In this document: positions 33,097 to 40,604 of the stretch, one piece after another
How the letters are laid out: each line of letters opens with the position of its first letter
How positions within the stretch are numbered: position 1 is the first letter of the stretch
NCBI GenBank assembly: GCA_036480335.1
Contig: JAZGGH010000041.1
Coordinates: 1-64,000, forward strand
DNA length: 64,000 nucleotides
Source: JAZGER01 sp036480335
GTDB lineage: Bacteria; Pseudomonadota; Gammaproteobacteria; DSM-19610
Direction: 5' to 3'
The notes under the pieces: model-generated
The model's database searches: none
What the model was told of the DNA's origin: nothing
The model's input: only the letters and a program-made list of their open reading frames with translations
Made by a program: the position numbers and the translations under genes

Positions 33097-35415
33097 TCAA
33101 TCCTCATACCAGTCAGACAACTCCCCCGGGGTACTGCAACTGTCAATATCAGGCATGACACTTCCCGGCAGAAAGGGCAATTGTACGGCATTCAGACAGG
33201 CTTTTCCTGCCAGTAAACCGGTATCCGGATTGACCGGATACCAGCGTACCGTTTCAGGGACTGCCATCGTCACCGGTGTGACGCCCATTTGTTCATACAG
33301 ATCGCCCCAGATACGCAGAGCGCCACTGGAACCGGTCAGGCCCATGGGCTGATTATCATCACGACCCACCCAGATTACAGCCAGCCGGTCTCCGTCAAAA
33401 CCCGCATACCAGCTATCGCGCAGATCATCCGTGGTACCGGTTTTACCTGCCAGACCATACTCGGCTGAAAAACGTCCGCTAAGGTGGCGCGCTGTCCCCT
33501 GGGCAACCACACCCTGCAATGCACGTGTAATGACGACTGCCGGGCCAGGCTCGATTGCGGGAAACACTTCGAGTGGATAGCGTTGTAGTGGCTCACTGTG
33601 ACTATCCAGCACCGCACGAATACTGCGTAACGGCATGCGGTAACCACCACTGGCAAAAGTCTGATACATACCGGCCACTTCAAGAAGACTCAGTTCAGCA
33701 GCGCCCAGCAGCAGAGAAGGATAAGGATTCAGGGTTGTCTCAATACCGAGTTTTTCCAGCGTGGTAAGTACCCGATGCAGGCCAACATCCAGCCCCAGTC
33801 TTGCCGTTGCCACATTATAGGATTTTGCCAGCGCCTTGTATAAAGTTACCTGCCCATGAAATTCCTGATCATAATTCCCAGGTGCCCAGGTCTGTGAACC
33901 AGACACCTCTATTTCCAGTGAGTCATCACTGATCAGGCTTGCCAGCGTATATTTCTTCTGCATTTGTAAAGCGGTTAGATAGACCGCTGGCTTAATCAAC
34001 GACCCAACCGGCCTGAGCGCATCCAGAGCACGATTGAAACCGGCAAAACCGGCCTGCCTGCCACCTGCTAATGCTAGCACTTCACCGTTACTGACCTGTG
34101 TCACCAATGCTGCAGCCTGTAATTCCGGATGCGCTTCATCCAGCATTTTCAGGCGTTGTGCAATGCTGCTCTGCAATCCCCATTGCACCTGCGGATCCAG
34201 CGTAGTAAAAATCCTCAGCCCCTCATCTGTCAAATCCGATTCCGCATAATCCCGGCGTAGCTGGCGCCTGACAAGATCGATAAAACCCGGTAACGACTGA
34301 CTGGTTTCAGCCATCACTTCAGCCAGCTCCAGACCCTCCTCCCGGGCGCTGGCTTCAGTCACTGTATCAATGAGTTGATGTTCGCGCATAATGCGCAACA
34401 CCAGATTACGTCGCTCCAGCGCATTCTCGGGATGCCGTCCGGGATCAAAAGAGGAAGGCCCCTTGATCATACCAATCAGTAATCCAATCTGTGCAACTGA
34501 CAATTCATCCGGTGGTTTCTGAAACAGGTAACGACTCCCCAGGCCAACACCATGAATTGCGCGCAAACCATCCTGCGCCAGATAAATTTCATTCAGATAG
34601 GCTTCGAGAATTTCATCCTTGTCATAATGCATTTCCAGCAGCAATGCCATCATGGCTTCATTCAGTTTTCGCCAGAGGCTGCGCTCATTACTCAGGAAAA
34701 AGTTTTTTACCAGTTGCTGGGTCAGCGTACTGCCGCCCTGAACAACACCTCCGGCACGCATATTCTGCCAGGCGGCACGCAAAATGCCACGAATTGAAAC
34801 ACCGTAATGGTGATAATAGCTTCTGTCTTCGACAGCAACCAGACTATCGGTTAATAGCTGTGGTACATCCTCCAGCTTGAGCAGTTCACGATCTTCCTGC
34901 CGAGCCGTGTGGATACTGCCAATTTCTATCGGATCAAAACGGATCAGTGAAATCCCCTGCTGGGCTTTTGCACTCCCCCCTTTTGCACGATCCAGCGCCA
35001 CAATCTGTTGTCCAGAAAAACTGACAAAGACCTCGCGCGAAGGCTCATCAGCATCCCAGAAACGAAAGGGACGCGTGATGACATGAAAATCTTCACCCGT
35101 ACGAGACACTTCACCGGGCCGACTTGCCTTCGCGCGAAAACGGTAGCCCATCGCTTTCAGCTCTCTGACAAAAGCTTCAACTCCCAGTTTTTTACCGGTA
35201 AACAATTCCAGCGGCCGAGCATAAACCCTGGCAGGCAGGGACCAGCGTTTACCCTCAAACTGGCTGCGAACCTTTGTATCCAGATAAATGCCATACCCCA
35301 GGAAACAAACCACAGCGATCAGCAGGATTTTGAACCAGAGTGAGCGGTAGAACTTATTTGGCGACTTTTTTCGTGTGCGTCGTCGCGGCTTGCGTTTGCG
35401 GGATTTTTTAACCAT
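33097..35415 (-). CDS. mrcB: Penicillin-binding protein 1B
   Basis: The 772-residue bifunctional enzyme has an N-terminal basic tail and membrane anchor (KILLIAVVCFLGYGIYL), then a UB2H-like domain. A glycosyltransferase domain follows (EDRSYYHHYGVSIRGILR, GGSTLTQQLVKNFFL, ALLLEMHYDKDEILEAYLNEIYL). The transpeptidase domain has the SxxK motif in GSLIKPAVYL, SYN in AKSYNVATAR, and KTG in AGKTGTTDDLRDSW. It polymerises and cross-links peptidoglycan in the periplasm. Length and order agree with MrcB. Confidence 0.95.
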   Translation of the reverse strand: MVKKSRKRKPRRRTRKKSPNKFYRSLWFKILLIAVVCFLGYGIYLDTKVRSQFEGKRWSLPARVYARPLELFTGKKLGVEAFVRELKAMGYRFRAKASRPGEVSRTGEDFHVITRPFRFWDADEPSREVFVSFSGQQIVALDRAKGGSAKAQQGISLIRFDPIEIGSIHTARQEDRELLKLEDVPQLLTDSLVAVEDRSYYHHYGVSIRGILRAAWQNMRAGGVVQGGSTLTQQLVKNFFLSNERSLWRKLNEAMMALLLEMHYDKDEILEAYLNEIYLAQDGLRAIHGVGLGSRYLFQKPPDELSVAQIGLLIGMIKGPSSFDPGRHPENALERRNLVLRIMREHQLIDTVTEASAREEGLELAEVMAETSQSLPGFIDLVRRQLRRDYAESDLTDEGLRIFTTLDPQVQWGLQSSIAQRLKMLDEAHPELQAAALVTQVSNGEVLALAGGRQAGFAGFNRALDALRPVGSLIKPAVYLTALQMQKKYTLASLISDDSLEIEVSGSQTWAPGNYDQEFHGQVTLYKALAKSYNVATARLGLDVGLHRVLTTLEKLGIETTLNPYPSLLLGAAELSLLEVAGMYQTFASGGYRMPLRSIRAVLDSHSEPLQRYPLEVFPAIEPGPAVVITRALQGVVAQGTARHLSGRFSAEYGLAGKTGTTDDLRDSWYAGFDGDRLAVIWVGRDDNQPMGLTGSSGALRIWGDLYEQMGVTPVTMAVPETVRWYPVNPDTGLLAGKACLNAVQLPFLPGSVMPDIDSCSTPGELSDWYED

Positions 35416-35589
35416 TTTGTCTACTTTGTATCGCCCTGTCAGGCAGCTTATTTCGTTAATTCAACCTGGAATCCACCCCGATTAGCGCACGCTGCTCGAT
35501 ACAGCACAACCGAATCCGAGTACAGTATAAACAGTACAGGGTGATTCTCAGCCGCTCAGTATACCGATCATCGAAAAAAGGCGCAGGCT

Positions 35590-36078
35590 ATGTTCAAATA
35601 TGTTCATTCATTACTTCTGGTCATTTTCCTGTTGGCCGGTTGCGCCAGCTCACCAGAGCGCGAGCCCTCCTCAACGCATTTACCACCAACACACAAACAA
35701 GGGAAGCGCGAGACGGTTCTGAATACGCTACACCATATGGTCGGGATTCGTTATCAGTACGGAGGCAATTCGCCCAAAGGCTTTGATTGCAGCGGACTCG
35801 TCTGGTACAGCCATAAACAGGCTGGAATCTCTATTCCTCGCACTGCCCGAGAACAAATGAATCGCAGCAACCCGGTTAACAGGAACAATATGCGTTCCGG
35901 AGATTTACTGTTTTTCAAAACGGGCTGGGGTAGTAACTACCACGTTGCCACCTACATTGGCGGTGGCCTGTTCATTCATGCTCCGTCTTCCGGAAAAAAG
36001 GTTTCTATCGCACGCCTGGATCACCCTTACTGGAAACAGCGCCTCCAACGTGTTGGTACTTTTTATCCCGTCAGGTAG
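35590..36078 (+). CDS. NlpC/P60-family lipoprotein
   Basis: The 162-residue lipoprotein has a lipobox (VIFLLAGC) and a C40 peptidase domain with catalytic Cys in GFDCSGLVWYSHKQAG, His in NYHVATYIGGG and a following His in FIHAPSSGKKV. It probably cuts the gamma-D-Glu/diaminopimelate bond in cell-wall peptides as an outer-membrane hydrolase (Spr/NlpC type). A TATAAA hexamer at 35526-35531 lies upstream. It is divergent from mrcB. Confidence 0.88.
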   Translation: MFKYVHSLLLVIFLLAGCASSPEREPSSTHLPPTHKQGKRETVLNTLHHMVGIRYQYGGNSPKGFDCSGLVWYSHKQAGISIPRTAREQMNRSNPVNRNNMRSGDLLFFKTGWGSNYHVATYIGGGLFIHAPSSGKKVSIARLDHPYWKQRLQRVGTFYPVR

Positions 36079-36140
36079 TTTGATCTGGGTCAGATAGCTT
36101 ATCTAGCATTCATTATATAGTGACTGGCAGAGGTAACAAG

Positions 36141-36452
36141 ATGGATATAGCCACAGTTGAAAAACAGTTACAGGAAGAACGTAATGAGCTGATCAAGCGC
36201 GTAGAGAGTATTGGTCAGGACTATCGTCAGGGGCGTAGCGCAGACTCGCAAGAGCGTGCTGTCGAAACTGAAAATGACGATGTACTTGCTGAATTGCGTC
36301 GTGAAGCCAATGAAGAAATACAACAAATTGAGGTGGCTTTACAGCGGCTGAAAAACGGCACATACGGTACCTGCGCGGTTTGTGGTGAAGCAATAGCGAT
36401 TGAACGGCTCAATGCACTGCCCTTCGCAAATAAATGCATTGATTGCAGCTAA
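36141..36452 (+). CDS. DksA/TraR-family zinc-finger protein
   Basis: The 103-residue protein has a helical N-terminus with coiled-coil character and a four-cysteine zinc finger (GTCAVCGEAIAIERL, ANKCIDC). It is shorter than DksA and lacks its DxxDxA coiled-coil tip, so it is a TraR/DksA-like protein that may enter the RNA polymerase secondary channel. The ATG at 36141 follows AGAGGTAACAAG; the upstream in-frame start is not supported. Confidence 0.8.
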   Translation: MDIATVEKQLQEERNELIKRVESIGQDYRQGRSADSQERAVETENDDVLAELRREANEEIQQIEVALQRLKNGTYGTCAVCGEAIAIERLNALPFANKCIDCS

Positions 36453-36492
36453 GACCCAAAAAATTCACTATTTAATACGAGGTATTATTAAA

Positions 36493-36732
36493 ATGTTTGG
36501 CGAAAAACACAACTTATTAGATGAACTACCAGAATTCAAAAACAAAATCCATGAGATGAAAATCAGCAACAAACACTTCTCCCGCCTGTTTGATGAATAC
36601 CACGAACTCGACCATCAGGTATTGCGTATAGAAGAAAATATTGAAACGACATCGGATGATTTTCTGGATACCCTGAAGAAAAAGCGCCTGCTGTTGAAAG
36701 ATGAACTTTTTGGTCTGTTACAGACTACTTGA
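36493..36732 (+). CDS. DUF465/YdcH-family protein
   Basis: The 79-residue protein matches the YdcH family, short alpha-helical proteins with a conserved FxxLxxEYHELDHQVLRIE region and LKKKRLLLKDEL C-terminal helix. The start at 36493 fits the family length. Function unknown. It follows the DksA/TraR-like gene and ends at the terminator at 36758-36786. Confidence 0.82.
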   Translation: MFGEKHNLLDELPEFKNKIHEMKISNKHFSRLFDEYHELDHQVLRIEENIETTSDDFLDTLKKKRLLLKDELFGLLQTT

Positions 36733-36757
36733 TGCTTGGGTCATGTTTGATATGTAG

Positions 36758-36786
36758 AGTGAGAGTTACTGGTAACTCTCACTTTT
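36758..36786 (+). terminator. Rho-independent terminator after the YdcH-like gene
   Basis: AGTGAGAGTTAC and GTAACTCTCACT form a perfect 12-bp stem with a minimal loop and are followed by TTTT on the plus strand. On the minus strand no T-run follows. Confidence 0.85.
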
Positions 36787-36840
36787 GCAAGTGATGCAGC
36801 TAATTTCTTGAAGCAATCTATGTACTTTCTATTTCCTAGC

Positions 36841-37215
36841 TTAATTGAATATTTTACAACTGTAATGCGAGAATTTCATGTCGTCCGTCAGGATTGTATA
36901 GTCATTGGATAATGCCTGAGTGATTAGCATTCTGTCGAATGGATCTTTGTGATGAAAAGGCAATTCCTGTAATTGCAGGGCATCTTCGCCCGAGAAGGAC
37001 AGGAGCTGGAACCCGGTTTCTAGCGCAATGGCAACAGGGTCGAAATTAATTTCCAGTTTACCAATGGAAGACTTGATCATTAATTCGGCCACACTAATTG
37101 CACTCAGGTAGATCGTATTAACCTGCGTTTCAAGCGCTTCCTTATAAGTGTTTGTGAGGTGATCCGGTCTGGAAATAGCCCATAAAAAAATATGGGTGTC
37201 GATGAGGATATTCAA
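36841..37215 (-). CDS. PIN-domain toxin (VapC type)
   Basis: The 124-residue protein has the PIN acidic residues: LIDTHIFLWAIS at the N-terminus, SVAELMIKSSIG in the middle, and HHKDPFDRMLITQA with ILTDDMKF at the C-terminus. It is probably a ribonuclease toxin, similar to the Sll0205-like PIN group. The gene overlaps the antitoxin stop by 4 bp (ATGA). Confidence 0.88.
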   Translation of the reverse strand: MNILIDTHIFLWAISRPDHLTNTYKEALETQVNTIYLSAISVAELMIKSSIGKLEINFDPVAIALETGFQLLSFSGEDALQLQELPFHHKDPFDRMLITQALSNDYTILTDDMKFSHYSCKIFN

Positions 37216-37445
37216 CGAACTTTACCGTAAAACATCTCGTTGATATCTTCAATTTCATCAAGAAAATCATCCGGGATTTCTACCTGATCACCTAACAGAC
37301 CCAGCTTTCTTTTACCTTCAGGCTGGTGCGGCACTAAATCGACCAGAGGCAGGTTATTTTTGGCGATGACGACCTTTTCGCCATGAAAAACCATATCGAC
37401 CAGCTTCGATAATTGCGTTTTTGCTTCGGAAATATTTACAATCAT
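37212..37445 (-). CDS. Phd/YefM-type antitoxin
   Basis: The 77-residue protein has the Phd fold signature MIVNISEAKTQLSKLVDMV, GEKVVIAKNNLPLVDLVP, and a disordered acidic C-terminus (DEIEDINEMFYGK) that binds the toxin. The ATG at 37445 fits the family; an earlier in-frame start would run into the operator. It would neutralise the PIN toxin and repress the operon. Three phased TAGACCA repeats lie in its promoter. Confidence 0.88.
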   Translation of the reverse strand: MIVNISEAKTQLSKLVDMVFHGEKVVIAKNNLPLVDLVPHQPEGKRKLGLLGDQVEIPDDFLDEIEDINEMFYGKVR

Positions 37446-37472
37446 TCTACCAATCCCTCGAAAGAAACCATT

Positions 37473-37498
37473 TAGACCAGAATAGACCAACTAGACCA
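37473..37498. repeat. Three phased TAGACCA direct repeats, candidate antitoxin operator
   Basis: TAGACCA occurs at 37473-37479, 37483-37489 and 37492-37498, spaced 10 and 9 bp, about one helical turn. Read on the minus strand they fill the spacer and flank a promoter with -35 TTGCAA (37508-37503) and -10 TATTCT (37485-37480). This fits autoregulation of the toxin-antitoxin pair, though Phd operators are usually palindromic. Confidence 0.6.
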
Positions 37499-37600
37499 AT
37501 ATTGCAAATATTAGAAATAAATAACACCAGGAAAACAAACCGCCATCCCATGAAAATGCAACCGGCTGTTTTTTATAAAAATAAAAGATGGGCGTCTTAT

Positions 37601-37711
37601 TTATTCCCAATACATCCTAAGAACCTTGATTACGTCAACCGGGATGATGCCAATCTTATTGGCCTGTAACTCTGGCAGTAAAAGTTCAGTTATTTCAAGC
37701 AAACGTGTGTG
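37601..37711 (-). pseudogene. 3' remnant of an unknown gene
   Basis: A minus-strand open stretch without a start codon, between a TGA and a TAA, reads about 36 residues including ELLLPELQANKIGIIPVDV. It has the look of a C-terminal protein fragment left after rearrangement between the toxin-antitoxin pair and the next gene. Family unknown. Confidence 0.3.
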
Positions 37712-37739
37712 TCAAAATGAGATCGGACCTAATTCAAAC

Positions 37740-38837
37740 CTATAAGTCCAGATCACTCACAGCAGTATCATCAGGAGCTTCCAGCTCTTTTAATTTCCCC
37801 TCAAGATTACTGATGGTAAGATCACGCTCACTTATCTGTTTTTCAAGTGTTTCAACCGTTGCTTGCTTATTTTTCAGCGCCTGTTTTAGCTGATCATCAC
37901 CCGTATCATCCTGTTCGCTATTTTGTAACTGCGCCCTGAGTTTGTCATTCTCACCGAGAAGAATAGTCAGGCAACCGCTCAGATCATTGTTGGTACGCTC
38001 AATACTGCCAACGGATTTATCCATTGCTTCTCCATGCGGGGTTTCCAGTTGAGAAATCAGCGTCTTCAAATCATTAATATTACCTTGTTGATCTGTCACG
38101 ATCCTGGTCATTTCACCCATACTCAGGACTGAGCCATTATCTGCAGCAAGATCCATCGTCAGCTCATCACCTGTTGAATTCACTGGTGATTCCTCCAGCT
38201 TGCTCAGGCTTTTATCCAGCACCTCATTCTCATTCTCTACGGCTTCGAGGATTCGATTTATTTCATTCAGACCTTCAACGTCAGTGCCATTATCATTGAG
38301 CTGTTGGCGCAGCGCCCTCATGGCTTCATGTTGATTCTGGATAATAGATTTCAATGATACAAATTCATTTTCATAGGTATTAATGGTTGTTCGGGTTTCG
38401 TCCTCTTCTCCTGATGAAGCATCATTGAGAACAATTTCAATTTCTTCTTCTGTTGTCACTTCGTCTGACTGGACTGAAAAATACTCTGAAAGTAATCGGT
38501 TCAGTTTTTCACCATATTGTTGTTGGTATTCTTGCGTTTCAGGACCGACAGGATGCGTCTCTTTTTCAATGGTCAGAATGGATCGGCGCAAGGCTAAGAC
38601 TGAGGGCTGCACCTCCTCTGTATCACCATCAGAATCCTTCATCTGCTTTTCTTCGAGCGATTCCATTAGCGCGACTTCTTTATCAAGATGGTCGATATAA
38701 CGGGTTTTTCTCACCCGGGGCTTGCTGCGTTTAAGACTGCGGCTCCGAACCCAGAAGAACAGGGTAGCCACGAACAAAACAATAATCAGTTCAGCAACAC
38801 CCATTGCCAGGAAGGGATGGACAGGTATTTTTTCCAT
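37740..38837 (-). CDS. Membrane-anchored coiled-coil protein of unknown function
   Basis: The 365-residue protein has one N-terminal membrane helix (VAELIIVLFVATLFFWV), a basic stretch (RSRSLKRSKPRVRK), and then a long acidic, heptad-rich region predicted as coiled coil (DQQGNINDLKTLISQLETP, ALKNKQATVETLEKQISER). No family was recognised. It starts 3 bp after the stop of the VWA gene, so the two are co-transcribed and may work together at the inner membrane. Confidence 0.65.
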   Translation of the reverse strand: MEKIPVHPFLAMGVAELIIVLFVATLFFWVRSRSLKRSKPRVRKTRYIDHLDKEVALMESLEEKQMKDSDGDTEEVQPSVLALRRSILTIEKETHPVGPETQEYQQQYGEKLNRLLSEYFSVQSDEVTTEEEIEIVLNDASSGEEDETRTTINTYENEFVSLKSIIQNQHEAMRALRQQLNDNGTDVEGLNEINRILEAVENENEVLDKSLSKLEESPVNSTGDELTMDLAADNGSVLSMGEMTRIVTDQQGNINDLKTLISQLETPHGEAMDKSVGSIERTNNDLSGCLTILLGENDKLRAQLQNSEQDDTGDDQLKQALKNKQATVETLEKQISERDLTISNLEGKLKELEAPDDTAVSDLDL

Positions 38838-38839
38838 GC

Positions 38840-40474
38840 TTAACTTTCTGCCTCATCATCGTCGGTCTCATCGTCATCGCCGCTTTTCTTTTTACGCTTG
38901 AGGAACCACCAGACTCCACCGCCCACTAATCCAAGCAATGTGTTAATACCGACAAATACAGCTCCAACCATTACCATACTTGCACCTGATTCTTCAGTCT
39001 CAGGCTCTGATTCTGGCTCAGCTTTTGGTTCCGGCTCGACTTCTGGCTGTGTGTTTTTCTCCATTTCAGGTTTCTGTTCAAGCACGAGTTCCGGCATCGG
39101 TTCGGGCTTTGATTCGAGTTTCGGTGGAACTGTTTTATCTATGGCAGGCTTAGGTTCTTCTTCAGGTTCTGGCACCTGCTCTCCTGCTGGTTCTATAACA
39201 TTCAGGATAACCGTTTTTTCTCTCTGAAAAGTACTGCCCTTAGCAATAAGATGAACGGTATAAGCGCCCGGATATTCAAAGGCCAGTGTATTGGAGTACT
39301 TGCCATCCGATACCTGCTGGTCACCATATTGGCCATTATCAAACAGATCAAAAGCCACCTCTGCCTTATCCGGATCAATTATTCGCATGTAAAATTCTGT
39401 ATTTGCCAGTACCGCTTCACGATTAACCAGCTCACCATTTTCTTCGAGCCAGGAAGCAATAATGATATCTTTGTTGGTAGGGATTCTGGTTTCCTGTAAA
39501 TTATTTTCAAGCGACATATTGGTGACTATGTAGGCATGATTATTCCCTGATGTCGATAATAACCTCCAGATGCCAGGCGTTGGGGCTGTCACTGTTACCA
39601 TGTCAAAATGATGTGACTCGAACCAGGTGACATTTTTGGGTTTGTTTTTTGCGCTGATTTTCTTGCCGGAAGGTGTTTGCAGCAAAATACGTACTTTTGC
39701 ATTATCTTTTGAAGCAACCAATGTGACTTCTTCAATAGCATCATCAACCGTAAATTCACCGCCTTCAATGGGTAACATATCCGGACTTTTTGATTGCTGA
39801 AAAATAGAAGAGAAAACACTGTGCAAATCCTGATGTGTTTCTGCCAGTTGATACAATCCGCCCGATTGTTCTGACAGGTCTTCCATCAAATCCACATCAG
39901 AAGATTGGGTGAATGCGACAGTATAGACCTTGATGTTCTTTTCCTTGAGCTGGCTAATTAGATCTGCGTAGATCGCCTCTCTGAGCCGGTTGTCCTTCTT
40001 CTTGCTACCAACATCCATTTTTCCGTCAGACATCAATACCAGCATTTTGTCGCGGTCAGGAAGCTGCTGCTTGTCCAGCATCGCCATTCCCTTAACAAGA
40101 GCAGCATGCAGGTTAGTATAAACACCTTTTGATGAAACTTTATCGGCAGATGCCAGAATACGCCGATTGGTTTTTGCAGAGGGATGGGTTAATCGCAACA
40201 CTGGGTAACCATTATCACTAAAGCTGATCAGGCCGACTCTGTCTTCTTTAGCCAACAGTGACATAAACATTTTTGCTGCTGGCACACGCAGTTTATCCGG
40301 GTCATTTTTCGCCATACTGCCTGAACTGTCTATAATCAGGACAGCATCCACAGGAGCAGATTTTTCACCCGCCAATACTATATTAGGTAACCACGAAGAA
40401 CTGAAAACTAAAAGGCACAATAGCGCCCGGCTCATCCTGTTGGACGGTCTTCTAGCATGATGCATCCTGGCCAT
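38840..40474 (-). CDS. VWA-domain membrane protein
   Basis: The 544-residue protein has a signal sequence (ALLCLLVFSSSWLPNIVLAG) and a VWA domain with an intact MIDAS (DAVLIIDSSGSMAKNDP, then GVYTNLHAAL and LVLMSDGKMDVG). A middle beta-sandwich region is followed by a Pro/Glu-rich linker of about 70 residues. A C-terminal membrane helix (VMVGAVFVGINTLLGLVGGGVWWF) is followed by a basic-acidic cytoplasmic tail. The VWA domain should face the periplasm and bind a metal-dependent ligand. AAGGA lies upstream of the ATG. It forms an operon with the coiled-coil protein. Confidence 0.8.
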   Translation of the reverse strand: MARMHHARRPSNRMSRALLCLLVFSSSWLPNIVLAGEKSAPVDAVLIIDSSGSMAKNDPDKLRVPAAKMFMSLLAKEDRVGLISFSDNGYPVLRLTHPSAKTNRRILASADKVSSKGVYTNLHAALVKGMAMLDKQQLPDRDKMLVLMSDGKMDVGSKKKDNRLREAIYADLISQLKEKNIKVYTVAFTQSSDVDLMEDLSEQSGGLYQLAETHQDLHSVFSSIFQQSKSPDMLPIEGGEFTVDDAIEEVTLVASKDNAKVRILLQTPSGKKISAKNKPKNVTWFESHHFDMVTVTAPTPGIWRLLSTSGNNHAYIVTNMSLENNLQETRIPTNKDIIIASWLEENGELVNREAVLANTEFYMRIIDPDKAEVAFDLFDNGQYGDQQVSDGKYSNTLAFEYPGAYTVHLIAKGSTFQREKTVILNVIEPAGEQVPEPEEEPKPAIDKTVPPKLESKPEPMPELVLEQKPEMEKNTQPEVEPEPKAEPESEPETEESGASMVMVGAVFVGINTLLGLVGGGVWWFLKRKKKSGDDDETDDDEAES

Positions 40475-40556
40475 ACAATGAATTCCTTTGAACGTCTATT
40501 TACATGTATTTCAAGCTATCGGCCTGATTGATAGTCAATTGAACATTTTTTCCGAA

Positions 40557-40583
40557 AAAAAAGAGGCCTGAGGCCTCTTTTTT
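40557..40583. terminator. Bidirectional intrinsic terminator between pnp and the VWA gene
   Basis: The palindrome GAGGCCTGAGGCCTC is flanked by A-runs on the left and T-runs on the right, so it can end transcription on either strand. It is 22 bp after the pnp stop and serves as the end of the rimP-pnp operon. Confidence 0.88.
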
Positions 40584-40604
40584 GATATTTATGTTTAAAA
40601 AAGA

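Larger units (their letters stand above)
37446..37739. other. 294-bp region with toxin-antitoxin promoter and a coding remnant
   Basis: Going down the plus strand, this region holds the promoter and TAGACCA repeats of the Phd/VapC pair (37473-37508), AT-rich sequence, and a minus-strand open stretch (37601-37711) that looks like the 3' end of a lost gene. Nothing else was recognised. Confidence 0.55.

Noticed and set aside
35523..35540. Possible LexA box near ACAGTATAAACAGTACAG
   Set aside because: It is a direct repeat of ACAGTA rather than the CTGT-N8-ACAG palindrome of LexA.
37473..37498. TAGACCA repeats as a CRISPR-like array or replication iterons
   Set aside because: Units are only 7 bp with 2-3 bp between them, and there is no leader, cas gene or rep gene nearby. 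An operator is more likely.
38898..39227. Ser/Gly-rich plus-strand ORF inside the VWA gene
   Set aside because: It is the reverse reading of the Pro/Glu-rich stalk and has no independent signals.
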